Positions 29,062 through 38,394 are shown, counted from the first letter of the stretch. The stretch: 64,000 nucleotides of DNA from Saccharomonospora amisosensis (GCF_011761185.1 NZ_JAAOYM010000001.1:3968001-4032000), one strand, 5' to 3'. Made by a program: numbers and translations. The notes: generated by a model from the sequence alone, not told the origin.

Positions 29062-29673
29062 CCAAAAGCCCGCGGGTTCCACGCGGCCTCGCCAGCGTCT
29101 GCGCCGCCGACCCAGAGCATCACGTCAGGGACCTGCGCGCTGTCGCAGTACACAAGCCCGCGTTCAGGACACGTTCGCTCGCGATCTCCTCAGACGTGAG
29201 GGGTGCCTCAAGTCGGAGCGCACCGCGTGCCGATACAACCACCGCGTTCCGAACCCGAACGAAGCGCTCCCCGACACGCACCTCACGCCCCCGAGACAAG
29301 CATCGCGCCCCGGACCTGTGCGCTGCCTCAGTGCGACACAAATGTTCAAAAACCCAGCACAGCGCCCCGACACGGGAAGACCGCGCCACAACCCGAGCAC
29401 CCGTCCCACCCCAACCGCAAACCCGACACAAGCAGGACGTTGCGGGACCGAACACCACACCCCGAAACGTGCGCTACCGCAGCACAGCACACATGTTCGG
29501 AACCCGAACACAGTGCCCCCAACGCGGTGAAAGCCACGCCAACCCGAGCACCACCCACAGACCCGAACACCGCGCCCACCAACGCGTGCTTCGACACAGG
29601 CCCACTCGTTCACAACCCGGGCACAGCGCTGCTCGGGGTGGCGCGCGGCACCACCGGAGTCGGGGTGCTCGGC
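29062..29673. repeat. Gene-free tract of degenerate C/A-rich repeats
   Basis: 612 bases with no credible gene. The + strand is strongly C/A-rich and G-poor. A motif close to GTTCNNAACCCGNACACAGCGC recurs at 29246-29275, 29344-29371, 29495-29523 and 29608-29634, with shorter CAACCCGAGCACC or ACCCGAACACC echoes between (about 29390, 29540, 29561). The motif is sometimes preceded by TGCGCTNCCNCAG (about 29133, 29318, 29469). Spacing is irregular (98, 151, 113), so it is a decayed repeat family, not a tandem array. Confidence 0.65.
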
Positions 29674-30591
29674 TCAGGCGTTGGCTTGCTCGCCGAGTTT
29701 GGCACGCAGTCTGAGCACGGCTCGGGTATGCAGCTGGCTTACGCGCGACTCCGTGACGCCAAGCACCTTCCCGATCTCGGCCAGGGTGAGGCTTTCGAAG
29801 TAGTAGAGGCTGACGACGATCCGGTCGCGTTCGTTGAGCTGTGCGATCGCTTCGGCGAGCTGTCTGCGGTTGTCCCGGTCCTCCAGGACCGCAGCTGGGT
29901 CAACCGCGTCGGCGTCCGGCAGCGCGTCCACGGGTGAACCGCTCTCCCTGCCCGCTCCGACCAGGTCGTCGAGGGCCACGACGCTGGTCAACCGCAGTTG
30001 GCCGTACAGATCGCGCAGCTCCTGCAGTGTGATGCCCAGTTCGGCTGCCACCTCGGCGTCGGTCGGTGTGCGATGCAGCCGCGCTCCCAGGCGATCGAAT
30101 GCGCGTTCGACCTCGCGCGCTCGGCTGCGGACCACCCGAGGAACCCAGTCCTGGGCCCGCAGGTCATCCAGGATGGCACCGCGGATGCGCTGCATGGCGT
30201 AGGTCTCGAACCGGAGACCGCGGTCGGGGTCGAACTTCTCGATCGCGTCGACCAGCCCGAAAATGCCGGACTGGATCAAGTCGGCGACATCGACGTGGTT
30301 GGGCAGGCCGGTGCCGACCCGGCCCGCGACATACTTGACGAGCGGAGCGTAGTGCAGCACCAGCCGGTCGCGAATCCGCTGGTTCGGGCAGCTGACGAAC
30401 TTTCGCCACAGCGAGTCGATGGTTGTGTCGGCATCGGCGGCACCGTCGGACGAACCGCTCGCGGTATCGTCGGCAGGTCTGGTGAGCTGCGTGTTCACGG
30501 CGCGACCGTCTCCTTCGGGACGCACCCGCGCGCGTTCCGGGTCGGCCGAATCTCCACCGGCGTCATTGGGCACGGGGGTGGGTTCGGTCAT
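29674..30591 (-). CDS. whiG: RNA polymerase sigma factor, WhiG/FliA type
   Basis: Alternative sigma-28-type factor that in streptomycetes commits aerial hyphae to sporulation. The 305-residue protein carries regions 2 to 4: [67 protein letters not shown], and C-terminal [34 protein letters not shown]. About 55 acidic and polar N-terminal residues precede region 1.2/2. The annotated start overlaps the end of xerC by 29 bases; a later start would remove the overlap. Confidence 0.93.
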   Translation of the reverse strand: MTEPTPVPNDAGGDSADPERARVRPEGDGRAVNTQLTRPADDTASGSSDGAADADTTIDSLWRKFVSCPNQRIRDRLVLHYAPLVKYVAGRVGTGLPNHVDVADLIQSGIFGLVDAIEKFDPDRGLRFETYAMQRIRGAILDDLRAQDWVPRVVRSRAREVERAFDRLGARLHRTPTDAEVAAELGITLQELRDLYGQLRLTSVVALDDLVGAGRESGSPVDALPDADAVDPAAVLEDRDNRRQLAEAIAQLNERDRIVVSLYYFESLTLAEIGKVLGVTESRVSQLHTRAVLRLRAKLGEQANA

Positions 30592-31573
30592 GGATCGCCT
30601 TCAGCCGCTCGACGGTCACGTGGGTGTAGAGCTGCGTCGTGGCTAGCGTAGCGTGACCGAGCAGTTCCTGAACGCTGCGAAGATCGGCGCCGCCTTCGAG
30701 GAGATGGGTCGCCGCGGAGTGTCGCAAGCCGTGCGGCCCCATGTCAGTGGCCCCCGGCACCGCCGCCACAGCGGCGTGTACCACCCGCCTCACCGTCCTT
30801 GGGCCCACCCGCCTGCCCTTGGCGCCGAGAAAGAGCGCGGCCCCGGACGACTCGGTCGCCAGTAGGCGACGCCCGCCTTCGATCCATGTCCGAAGCGCGC
30901 GTTCCGCGGGTTGCCCGAACGGCACCATTCTCTCTTTGCTCCCCTTTCCCAACACGCGGACGACCCTGCGGTCGAAGTCGACGTCGTCCAGATCGAGTCC
31001 GCACAGTTCTGAGACTCGCACACCTGTGGCGTACAGCAACTCGAGCAAGGCATGATCACGCAGCGCGACCGGGTCCTGCTCCGCCGCACCGGATTCGGAC
31101 GCGCGCAGCAGGCTGTTCGCCTGCTGCGGCCTGAGCAGCCCCGGCAGTGCGCGGTGCGCTCTGGGAGCGACCAGTCGGGCACCTGGGTCGAAGTCGAGTT
31201 CTCCCCTGGCGTGCGCCCACGCGGTAAACGTGCGCGAGGAAGCAGCACGGCGCGCGAGCGTGCTGCGGCTGCGGCCCGCGCTACGTTGGTCAGCCAGCCA
31301 CGCCCTCAGCACCCCGACATCGAGATCGGCGAGTTCCCCGGCGCCCGCGACAGCGGCGCTGTACAGGAAGCCGAGCAACGAGACGGCATCGCCCACATAC
31401 GCCCGGACCGTATGCGGGGAAAGACCACGTTCGGCATGCAGATGCCGTTCGTAGGCGGCCACCAGGGCGGCCGCCTCGGCGGGCAGCTCTGCCCGCGTGC
31501 GCGCCCGGCTCCCACCGCTCCCACGCACACGTGTCGCGCGCGTTGACGGTGCGCGACCATCTGATGACGTCAT
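30563..31573 (-). CDS. xerC: Tyrosine recombinase XerC
   Basis: Resolves chromosome dimers at dif with XerD. 336 residues from the ATG at 31573: an N-terminal SAM-like core-binding domain (about 32-135) and a catalytic domain with R186 (GVRVSEL), K210 ([11 protein letters not shown]), H281 and R284 ([10 protein letters not shown]), H307 (LLGHATL) and the nucleophile Y316 (QLYTHV). The upstream in-frame extension is the translated minisatellite and is not credible. Same locus as Rv2894c. Confidence 0.93.
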   Translation of the reverse strand: MTSSDGRAPSTRATRVRGSGGSRARTRAELPAEAAALVAAYERHLHAERGLSPHTVRAYVGDAVSLLGFLYSAAVAGAGELADLDVGVLRAWLADQRSAGRSRSTLARRAASSRTFTAWAHARGELDFDPGARLVAPRAHRALPGLLRPQQANSLLRASESGAAEQDPVALRDHALLELLYATGVRVSELCGLDLDDVDFDRRVVRVLGKGSKERMVPFGQPAERALRTWIEGGRRLLATESSGAALFLGAKGRRVGPRTVRRVVHAAVAAVPGATDMGPHGLRHSAATHLLEGGADLRSVQELLGHATLATTQLYTHVTVERLKAIHDRTHPRAQ

Positions 31574-31782
31574 GCCAATGACGCTGAGGCACGCGGTCGC
31601 GCTGGTCAAGCATCGCCACACCGGCACGCTCAGGTCGAGATCATCGACATACCGCCACCGGTTCTGCCCAAAGTAGGAGCCGCTCCCCCAGCCGGATTCG
31701 CGAACGCCGCGCCACAGGCGAGTGATGCTTGACGGAATCAACGCCATGCCCCGCAAGCCAAGCGGCGATTCTGCGCCATACC

Positions 31783-31881
31783 GCGCCCGCAGACCGCACC
31801 GCGCACCGCAGATCGCACCGCGCACCGCAGATCGCACCGCACTCCGCACCGCAGACCGCAGACCGCAGACCGCAGCGCACC
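31783..31881. repeat. 19-base tandem repeat (minisatellite) before xerC
   Basis: Unit GCGCACCGCAGATCGCACC is present twice exactly (31801-31819, 31820-31838), preceded by a shortened degenerate copy (31783-31800) and followed by GCAGACC three times in a row (31851-31871). Likely variable between strains by slippage. It lies 210-310 bases upstream of the xerC start. Confidence 0.8.
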
Positions 31882-31919
31882 ACGCCGGAGCACCGTAGCG
31901 CCGCCGCACCTGCACCACT

Positions 31920-31945
31920 GGTGGCGAGCCAAAGTGCTCGCCACC
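31920..31945 (-). terminator. Hairpin between dprA and xerC
   Basis: Perfect 10-bp stem GGTGGCGAGC (31920-31929) / GCTCGCCACC (31936-31945) with loop CAAAGT. It lies about 100 bases after the dprA stop on the same strand, so a factor-independent terminator without a U-run is the simplest reading. A recombinase or regulator site is an alternative. Confidence 0.55.
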
Positions 31946-32048
31946 ACTGTCGTCAGCGTGGCGGAGCCGCTTGGGCGAGCCTGACCGTGGGCTGCGCCAT
32001 CGGTGCTGTCATGAGCAAGCCGGGGTTACTTCGGTCGCCGTAGGACGG

Positions 32049-33242
32049 CTAACGGCCTCCGCTGCCCCGACCCGGTGCCGACCTTGCGCGGCGCCAACCG
32101 CTTTCGCTTGGTATGGCGAGCCCGTCCAGTTCCAGCTTCGGCAGCAAGGCACGAACCCGAGCCAGCGGTACTCCCGATTCCGTCGCGACCTGCTCGGGTG
32201 CTTTGCCCGTGCGTTCGGCGAGTGCGTCGTGCACGCGCAGTCCGTCCGTGTCCAGCCCGTCGGTGGGCCGCTGTCCGGCCCCGGTACCGCGCTTGGCCAC
32301 CGTGCCCAGTTTTCCCACCGTCTCCAGTACGTCGCCGGCTGAGGCCACCAGTGTGGCGTGTGATTCCCTGATCAACTCGTGGCATCCCACCGAGAGCGCC
32401 GATCCGACCGGGCCGGGCACGGCCATGACCACCTTTCCGAGCTCACCGGCAGTGGCGGCGGTGTTCCTGGCGCCGCTGCGCCTGCCTGCCTCGACCACGA
32501 CTGTTCCCGCCGACAGCGCCGCGATGAGACGGTTACGTACCAGAAATCGGTGGCGGGCCGGTGTGGTGCCGGGCGGGTATTCGGTCAGCACGGTCCCTCG
32601 CTCGGCAACCCGGTTCAGCAAGCTCACGTGCCCGGCCGGGTAGCCTGCGTCCAGACCACAGCCGAGCACGGCCAAGGTCGCACCGCCTGCCGCCAGTGTC
32701 CCGCGGTGAGCCGCTCCGTCGATTCCGTAGGCCGCGCCCGAAACCACCGCATAACCAGCTTCGGCCAGCGCGTAGCCGAGTTCGGCCGCGACGTGCTCGC
32801 CGTACTGCGTCGCGGCGCGAGCCCCAACGACGGCCACAGCATCGGACACCATGGCGTCCAACCTGCCGCCACCGCGAACCCAGAAACCGAGCGGTGGGGC
32901 GACATCGCGTTGCCCCCGCCCGGTGGCGACATCGAGACAGAGCAGCGGCCATGCGGGCCACTCGTCGTCCTCGGGGATCACCAGCCTGGCTCCGAACTCA
33001 GCCGCCTCGTGCAGATCACGCTCAGCCAACTCCAACTCTCTGCGCGCGCCGGTCTCGCAGGCCACGGCATCGGGCACGTCACCACGTCGAACCAGCGCCG
33101 CAGCGCGAACCGGACCCCGTTCAGCTACGAACCGCACCAGCGCAGGGGCCGGAGGTTCGGCGACGCGCAGCAGGTACGCGCGCGCCAGCCGCTCAGTCCA
33201 CCTGTCGGCGTCCCCGGCCGCCTGCCGCTGCGCTTCGCACAT
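32049..33242 (-). CDS. dprA: DNA-processing protein DprA (Smf)
   Basis: Loads RecA on incoming single-stranded DNA during transformation; also present in non-competent bacteria. 397 residues from the ATG at 33242: helical N domain (RARAYLLRV-like segment RLARAYLLRVAEPPAPAL), Rossmann core with VGARAATQYG, VVSGAAYGIDGAAHRGTLAAGG, GTVVVEAGRRSGARNTA, and a C-terminal winged-helix DML1-like region. GGAGGAG lies nine bases before the ATG. Downstream of comM as in mycobacteria. Confidence 0.93.
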   Translation of the reverse strand: MCEAQRQAAGDADRWTERLARAYLLRVAEPPAPALVRFVAERGPVRAAALVRRGDVPDAVACETGARRELELAERDLHEAAEFGARLVIPEDDEWPAWPLLCLDVATGRGQRDVAPPLGFWVRGGGRLDAMVSDAVAVVGARAATQYGEHVAAELGYALAEAGYAVVSGAAYGIDGAAHRGTLAAGGATLAVLGCGLDAGYPAGHVSLLNRVAERGTVLTEYPPGTTPARHRFLVRNRLIAALSAGTVVVEAGRRSGARNTAATAGELGKVVMAVPGPVGSALSVGCHELIRESHATLVASAGDVLETVGKLGTVAKRGTGAGQRPTDGLDTDGLRVHDALAERTGKAPEQVATESGVPLARVRALLPKLELDGLAIPSESGWRRARSAPGRGSGGR

Positions 33243-33558
33243 GGCCACCAACTCCTCCACGAACTTCCCTGCCCGCGTAACTCCGGCTCGTGCCTGCGCC
33301 TGCCGAAGGCGCATCCGGCGATGTCATCTCGTGCATGTCGCTCAGCCCCACGTCGTGGCCGCCTCCCGGCACACGCCGGTCCGTGCCAACCACACAGCAG
33401 CCACCGGTGCCGCAAGCACTCGCTGAACCGGCCACGTACACCATCTCGGCACCGGCCGCGCGCGGGGCCGTCGACGAGCCGGCCGGCGTTGCCACGTACC
33501 CGCCCTGCGATGCCACGACGGTCGCCAGGGCCGCGGCAAGTCGGGCGCGACCCTCCAC
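33193..33558 (-). CDS. Possible small protein between comM and dprA (doubtful)
   Basis: A GTG-initiated frame of 121 codons starts 58 bases after the comM stop and runs into the start of dprA. Its codons have GC-rich third positions for the first 80 or so codons, and it contains a GTGGCCVVGTD stretch and several Met residues. No family is recognised, no good ribosome-binding site is seen, and the last 17 codons overlap dprA in another frame. Without it, 33243-33615 would be a 373-base gene-free gap. It could equally be noise. Confidence 0.22.
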   Translation of the reverse strand: MEGRARLAAALATVVASQGGYVATPAGSSTAPRAAGAEMVYVAGSASACGTGGCCVVGTDRRVPGGGHDVGLSDMHEMTSPDAPSAGAGTSRSYAGREVRGGVGGHVRSAAAGGRGRRQVD

Positions 33559-33615
33559 TACTCCGGTCGTGCAGCTCGGTGGAGCCGACGGTCGCTGTCA
33601 CCTGCCCCGTCCCGC

Positions 33616-35127
33616 TCAGGCTGCCCTGCGGTCGCGGAACTCCAGTGCCGCAGCTACATGGTCGGCGTCGGGGCACTGTGAGTCAGCGAGGTCGGCAAGG
33701 GTCCATGCGATCCGCATACACCGGTCGGCACCTCTCGCGGTGATGGCGCCGCGGTCGAGGCCACGATCCAGCAGTGCGGTCACCCTGCGAGGTAGCTTGA
33801 ACTCCTTACGCAGCATCGGCCCAGGAACCTGCGCATTGGTGCGCCATCCGTGCTCCGCCCAGCGTTCGGCTGCACGCTGCCGAGCCCGCAGCACCCGACT
33901 TCGTACCTGTTCGGTGCTCTCGGGTTTGGCGTCGTCGTGAACCCGCATCGCGGTGATCGGCCGCATCCGCACTCGCAAATCGATCCGGTCCAGCAAGGGG
34001 CCGGAGAGTCTGCCCAGATACCGGCGCCGCGCTGCCGGAGAACACGAACAGTCCGTCTCGCGAGGAGGTGCGCACGGGCACGGATTGGTAGCCAGGACCA
34101 GCTGAAAGGACGCAGGGTAGCGGACGACGCCGCGCGCCCGGGCGATCCTGACCTCACACTCCTCCAGCACCGTACGCAGCGCCTCCAGCCGCTCACCGCT
34201 GAACTCGGCCGCCTCATCCAGGAACAGCACGCCTCGGTGAGCCCTGCTGATGGCTCCCGGCATCGCCAGACCGCTGCCACCGCCCACCAGAGCGGCCACC
34301 GAGATCGAATGGTGTGGCGCGACGAACGGAGGAACACGCACCAACGGGGAGGCCGCGTGCAGTGAGCCCTCAACGGAATGCACAGCTGTTACTTCCAGTG
34401 ATTCCTCGTCGGAAAGGTGCGGCAGCAGTCCAGGCAACCGTTTGGCGAGCATCGTCTTGCCGACCCCGGGTGGGCCGACCATCAACAGGTGGTGTCCGCC
34501 CGCGGCCGCCACCTCCAGTGCCCACCGCGCCTCAGGCTGGCCCACCACGTCGGCGAGATCGGCGACCTCGGCGACCTCGTGATCCGTTGGAGCTTCCGCG
34601 GGCGCGAGTTCCCGCTCGTCCTTCAACCATTCGACCACCTCGAGCAGCCGTCCCGCTCCGAATACCTCGATGCCGTCGACCAGACCTCCTTCACCGAGTG
34701 AGTCGGCGGCGACGACAGCGCGCCGGTAGCCCGCGCCACGAGCGGCCAGCACGGCGGGCAGCACGCCTCGAACGGGACGCACCCGCCCGTCGAGGGCGAG
34801 TTCGCCGAGCAGCACGGTCCCGCTGAGCTTGGTCGCGGGCACCGAGCCGGAGGCGGCCAGCACGGCCGCCGCGATGCCGAGGTCGTAGCCGGAGCCGACC
34901 TTCGGCAGGTTGGCGGGCGATAGCCCGAGAGTGACAGCGCTTTCAGGCCACTTCTGGCCGCTGTTGCGCACGGCCGCCCGTACCCGGTCCTTGGCTTCCC
35001 GCAGTCCTGGATCAGGAAGGCCGACCAGTTTGGTACCTGGCATGCCCGCTCCGATGTCGGCCTCGATCTCGACCAACCTGCCGTCGATCCCCAGCAACGC
35101 GACCGACCAGGCACGCGCCAGCGCCAT
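33616..35127 (-). CDS. comM: ComM/YifB family AAA+ ATPase (Mg-chelatase-like)
   Basis: Helicase that promotes branch migration during integration of transformed DNA. 503 residues: N-terminal YifB domain beginning MALARAWSVALLGIDGRLVEIEADIG, Walker A GPPGVGKTMLAKRLPG, Walker B GVLFLDEAAEF, the cysteine cluster NPCPCAPPRETDCSCSP between them and sensor 1, and a C-terminal Mg_chelatase_C domain. The ATG overlaps the yraN stop (TGATG). Second gene of yraN-comM-dprA. Confidence 0.94.
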   Translation of the reverse strand: MALARAWSVALLGIDGRLVEIEADIGAGMPGTKLVGLPDPGLREAKDRVRAAVRNSGQKWPESAVTLGLSPANLPKVGSGYDLGIAAAVLAASGSVPATKLSGTVLLGELALDGRVRPVRGVLPAVLAARGAGYRRAVVAADSLGEGGLVDGIEVFGAGRLLEVVEWLKDERELAPAEAPTDHEVAEVADLADVVGQPEARWALEVAAAGGHHLLMVGPPGVGKTMLAKRLPGLLPHLSDEESLEVTAVHSVEGSLHAASPLVRVPPFVAPHHSISVAALVGGGSGLAMPGAISRAHRGVLFLDEAAEFSGERLEALRTVLEECEVRIARARGVVRYPASFQLVLATNPCPCAPPRETDCSCSPAARRRYLGRLSGPLLDRIDLRVRMRPITAMRVHDDAKPESTEQVRSRVLRARQRAAERWAEHGWRTNAQVPGPMLRKEFKLPRRVTALLDRGLDRGAITARGADRCMRIAWTLADLADSQCPDADHVAAALEFRDRRAA

Positions 35128-35528
35128 CAGAACGCTCCCGCGATGTGCCGCACTCTTGGTTCCGCGCCCGGTGGGCAGTCGATGGCGATCACGTCGAACC
35201 GCACGGGACACCACGCAACCCGGTAGGTCGCCAACCACCTGCCCGCCAGTCTGCGGATGCGTGCCTGCTTGTCGCCCGTGACCGCCTCCTCCGGAGCGCC
35301 GAAGCGCCGCCCGGACCGGGTCTTCACCTCGCACACGATCAACCGCTCGCCGTCGGTGGCGATGACATCCAGCTCGCCTTCCCGGCAACGCCAGTTGCGG
35401 CTCAGCACGGTGAGTCCCTGCCCACGCAGGTGCTCCGAAGCCAACTCCTCGCCCGTGCGACCCAGCGTGAGCCGCGATGGCCGATCCGTAGTGCGGACCA
35501 ACCGCACAACGCTGGTCACCCACTTCAC
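35127..35528 (-). CDS. yraN: YraN family protein (UPF0102)
   Basis: Predicted Holliday-junction-resolvase-like nuclease fold. 133 residues with LGRTGEELASEHLRGQGLTVL, RCREGELDVIATDG and VCEVKTRSG, where Glu, Asp, Glu and Lys form the PD-(D/E)XK site. GTG start at 35528 lies right against GGGGG, so a GTG at 35519 is an alternative. It overlaps comM by one base; the three-gene order matches Rv2898c-Rv2896c. Confidence 0.92.
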   Translation of the reverse strand: MKWVTSVVRLVRTTDRPSRLTLGRTGEELASEHLRGQGLTVLSRNWRCREGELDVIATDGERLIVCEVKTRSGRRFGAPEEAVTGDKQARIRRLAGRWLATYRVAWCPVRFDVIAIDCPPGAEPRVRHIAGAF

Positions 35529-35890
35529 CCCCCGGTTCCGTCGTTCGTCCTTCGGCTACCGACGCTGCCAGCGCGCCGGTATCTCGGGCCACGCCGACAC
35601 CGCCGCCCTGTGGACAACAGCGGTGTTGTGGACAAATCGGCGGGAACGGCAAGAAGCCGAACTCGAGGAACGGGTGACCGCGGCTAAGCTACGATCCCGT
35701 TACCGTCCAACCGGGATACCAATCAGCAGGACAGTCCCCCACATGCCCCACTTGCCGGACCTGCCCGGCTTGCCCCAACATGCCCGTCTTCCAGCCGCGT
35801 TCAGCGGGGCGCTATCGACACAGCGACCGCGGGTTCTCCCGTGCATGGCGGGCACTGGCCGTGCACCGGCGCGGTGGCGGGGATCAGCGC
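35529..35890. promoter_or_regulatory. Control region of yraN-comM-dprA
   Basis: 362 bases without a gene, between the DUF2469 gene end and the yraN start, both on the - strand. Besides the DnaA-box pair at 35609-35635 it contains only short pseudo-repeats of CTTGCC/ACATGCCC (about 35741-35785). No clear -35/-10 pair or terminator could be fixed. Confidence 0.4.
35609..35635 (-). promoter_or_regulatory. Two DnaA-box 9-mers in direct repeat
   Basis: Read on the - strand, TTGTCCACA occurs at 35635-35627 and again at 35617-35609, separated by nine bases, a same-orientation pair with an 18-base period. TTGTCCACA matches the actinobacterial DnaA box. The pair lies 80-107 bases upstream of yraN. 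The match is read directly; DnaA control of the operon is inference. Confidence 0.5.
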
Positions 35891-36214
35891 TCAGCCACCG
35901 AACGGGCCGTCCTCCGGCAGCCGCAGTTCCGGCTTGTCCAACTCTTCGACGTTGACGTCTTTGAACGTGATAACTCGAACGTTCTTCACAAAACGGGCCG
36001 GGCGGTACATGTCCCATACCCACGCGTCGGACATCCGCACTTCGAAGTAGACCTCACCGCCACTGTCACGCACCTGCACGTCCACGGCGTTGGCAAGGTA
36101 GAACCGCCGCTCGGTCTCCACGACGTACGAGAACTGACTGACGATGTCGCGGTACTCGCGATACAGCGACAGTTCCATCTCGGTCTCGTACTTCTCGAGA
36201 TCCTCTGCGCTCAT
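35891..36214 (-). CDS. DUF2469 family protein
   Basis: 107 residues, acidic, strongly conserved in actinobacteria and of unknown function: [59 protein letters not shown]. Its ATG overlaps the rnhB stop by 4 bases, so it is co-translated with RNase HII, as in M. tuberculosis (Rv2901c-Rv2902c). Confidence 0.9.
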   Translation of the reverse strand: MSAEDLEKYETEMELSLYREYRDIVSQFSYVVETERRFYLANAVDVQVRDSGGEVYFEVRMSDAWVWDMYRPARFVKNVRVITFKDVNVEELDKPELRLPEDGPFGG

Positions 36215-37020
36215 GAAATCCGAGCCCCTCCTCGCAAGCCGTTGTCGGCGGAAGCTCCATTCTCGCTCACTCGGGTGTCCCTGGCACGTACCGGCACGCT
36301 CGCGTGCAACGCCGCCGCGCTGAGCAGGACTTCACGAGGGGGGCACGCACCATGCCTGGCCGCGGCCTTGGCGACATTGGCGTACGACCAGCGATGCACC
36401 TCGCTGGGCCCGTACTCGGTCAGCGCGGCGCCGTGTTCCTCGGTCGTGTAGCCCTTGTGCACGTCGAAGCCGTACACCGGGTGCTCGTCGTGCAGTGCCG
36501 TCATGATGCGGTCCCTGGTCACTTTGGCAAGCACCGACGCCGCCGCCACGCAGGCCACCGCGCGGTCCCCCTTTACCACCGGCAGGCTCGGTGCGGGAAG
36601 CCCCGGAACCCGGAAACCGTCGAGGAGCACGTAGCCCGGCGCCGACGACAATCTCGCCACCGCGCGGCGCATCCCCTCGATGTTCATCACGTGGATACCG
36701 CGCGCGTCCACCTCGGCCGCAGAGATCACCACGATGGAATAGTCGAGCGCGCGCCGCACCACCCGCTCGTAGACCCGCTCGCGGGCCAATGGGGTGAGCA
36801 GCTTGGAATCAGTCAACTCCGGTAGGCGAGCGCCGTCACCGGGCCGCAGCACACAGGCAGCCACCACCAGTGGACCAGCGCAGGCGCCGCGCCCGGCCTC
36901 ATCCACACCCGCCACCGGACCGAGTCCGCGACGGACCAGCGCGGCTTGCAGTGCCCACGAGGTGTCGCCGCGGATCACGGCGCGCGGTGGACGCGGAACG
37001 CTCGTGGAACCAGCGCTCAC
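36211..37020 (-). CDS. rnhB: Ribonuclease HII
   Basis: Removes ribonucleotides and RNA primers from DNA hybrids. 269 residues from a GTG at 37020: [18 protein letters not shown] holds catalytic D40/E41, then LTDSKLL, and VLLDGF supplies a further Asp. [17 protein letters not shown] is the conserved C-terminal segment. The start lies 6 bases after the lepB stop. A longer frame to 37452 overlaps lepB and is rejected. Confidence 0.94.
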   Translation of the reverse strand: MSAGSTSVPRPPRAVIRGDTSWALQAALVRRGLGPVAGVDEAGRGACAGPLVVAACVLRPGDGARLPELTDSKLLTPLARERVYERVVRRALDYSIVVISAAEVDARGIHVMNIEGMRRAVARLSSAPGYVLLDGFRVPGLPAPSLPVVKGDRAVACVAAASVLAKVTRDRIMTALHDEHPVYGFDVHKGYTTEEHGAALTEYGPSEVHRWSYANVAKAAARHGACPPREVLLSAAALHASVPVRARDTRVSENGASADNGLRGGARIS

Positions 37021-37025
37021 TGCGG

Positions 37026-38003
37026 TTACCGCCTTCGTGTGACCATCCCGTGCAATCGCGCGCCTGCGCGCCTGCCAAGCGCCAGGGTAGGCCACGCCGC
37101 CAACGCGCCCGCTCCCAGCGGCAGACCCTGCTGCCACGGGGAAGCCTCCAGCGCGGCGGCCTGCTGCTGCTGCGGATTGTGGTCGCTGACGACCCCCCAG
37201 CGGGAGGGCGGCAACACGATGAGCCTCGCCTTGCCGATGATGTTCTCGACCGGCACGGCACCACGCTCGCCGCCGCCGCCCTGGTACCGGGAGTCCGAGG
37301 AGTTGTTGCGGTTGTCGCCCATCACCCAGACGGTGCCCTTCGGCACGGTCACCGGCCCGAAGTCTCGCTGAACCGGCTCGCCCTGCCAGTAGATGTAGGG
37401 CTCGTCCAACGGCTGACCGTCCACTGTCACCCGATTGCGGTCGTCGCAACACTCTACGGTCTGCCCGCCGGTGGCGATAATCCGCTTGACGAAGTCACGC
37501 TCATCCGGTGGGGCTAGCCCGAAGGCGGACCCGATGCTCTGCAGGAACCGGGCGACGGCGTTGCCTGAGGACTGCGCGGGTGCGTCGTTCTCCAGCCACG
37601 CGTCGGGGCCACGGAACACCACCACGTCACCGGGCGACGGCTCACTGAAGTCGTAGGTGACCTTGTCGACCAGTATCCGGTCCGGCGTGCAGCCAACACA
37701 GCCGTGCAGCGTCTGCTCCATCGAACCCGACGGAATCATGTAGACGCGAGCCAGGAACTGTTGGATCAGAAACGCCAGCACGAGCGCGATGACGATCAGA
37801 ATCGGCAGTTCCTTCCAGAAGGAGCGCTGCTTCTTCTGCTTTCGCTGCCAGCGCGCCTCCGCTTCGGAGGGACTGGTTTCCCCGGGCTCGTCACCGGACG
37901 CGGATCGCGCCGAACCGGAGCCGTCCGAACTCCCCTGTGGATCGTTGTCCTCGGGGCGCTGCGGCTCGTCTTCGGCGGCGTTTGAAGGCACAGGTTCGAC
38001 CAC
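37026..38003 (-). CDS. lepB: Signal peptidase I
   Basis: Removes signal peptides on the outer side of the membrane. 325 residues: an acidic cytoplasmic N terminus of about 65 residues, a membrane anchor (67-86), catalytic S94 in [10 protein letters not shown], and catalytic K173 in [11 protein letters not shown], followed by [11 protein letters not shown]. An unusual extra tail after VLPPSRWG (about 55 residues) includes QQQQ and a second mildly hydrophobic stretch. Upstream of rnhB, downstream of rplS. Confidence 0.94.
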   Translation of the reverse strand: MVEPVPSNAAEDEPQRPEDNDPQGSSDGSGSARSASGDEPGETSPSEAEARWQRKQKKQRSFWKELPILIVIALVLAFLIQQFLARVYMIPSGSMEQTLHGCVGCTPDRILVDKVTYDFSEPSPGDVVVFRGPDAWLENDAPAQSSGNAVARFLQSIGSAFGLAPPDERDFVKRIIATGGQTVECCDDRNRVTVDGQPLDEPYIYWQGEPVQRDFGPVTVPKGTVWVMGDNRNNSSDSRYQGGGGERGAVPVENIIGKARLIVLPPSRWGVVSDHNPQQQQAAALEASPWQQGLPLGAGALAAWPTLALGRRAGARLHGMVTRRR

Positions 38004-38034
38004 GACGTCAGGCTACGGTAACCGGGCGATTACT

Positions 38035-38394
38035 TCAGGACGCGGAGGACCGTTCCCTGCGCTCCTTGATCTTGGCGGCCTTGCCGCGAAGGTCACGCAG
38101 GTAGTACAGCTTCGCCCTGCGGACGTCGCCGCGCTTGTCCACCTCGATCTTGGCGATGTTGGGCGAATGCACCGGGAAGGTGCGCTCGACTCCCACGCCG
38201 AAGGACATCTTGCGGACGGTGAAGGTCTCGCGGATGCCTCCGCCCTGGCGACGAATGACTACGCCGTGGAAGACCTGGTTGCGCTCGCGATTGCCCTCGA
38301 TAACTCGGACGTGAACCTTCAGCGTGTCGCCCGGGCGGAAGTGCGGAATGTCGGAACGCAGCGACTGAGCGTCCAACGCGTCCAGGGTGTTCAT
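38035..38394 (-). CDS. rplS: 50S ribosomal protein L19
   Basis: 119 residues; conserved motifs [50 protein letters not shown] and [21 protein letters not shown] are the L19 signature. Stands between trmD and lepB with gaps of 122 and 31 bases, so it probably has its own promoter. Confidence 0.97.
   Translation of the reverse strand: MNTLDALDAQSLRSDIPHFRPGDTLKVHVRVIEGNRERNQVFHGVVIRRQGGGIRETFTVRKMSFGVGVERTFPVHSPNIAKIEVDKRGDVRRAKLYYLRDLRGKAAKIKERRERSSAS

Larger units (their letters stand above)
31574..32048. other. Gene-free region upstream of xerC
   Basis: 475 bases between dprA and xerC without a supportable gene. It contains the tandem repeat at 31783-31881 and the hairpin at 31920-31945. 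Open frames here are translations of the repeat. Nothing resembling a tRNA or a known RNA was seen. Confidence 0.5.

Noticed and set aside
29062-29673. Possible CRISPR array or coding gene in the repeat tract
   Set aside because: Repeat spacing is irregular, copies are diverged, and no cas genes are near. The overlapping frames lack family motifs and have odd Thr/Pro/His-rich composition.
31783-31881. Possible CRISPR array
   Set aside because: The units are adjacent with no spacers and are only partly conserved; it is a tandem minisatellite.
31574-31918. N-terminal extension of XerC
   Set aside because: The in-frame extension translates the minisatellite into Cys/Arg/Ala repeats with no relation to the recombinase fold.
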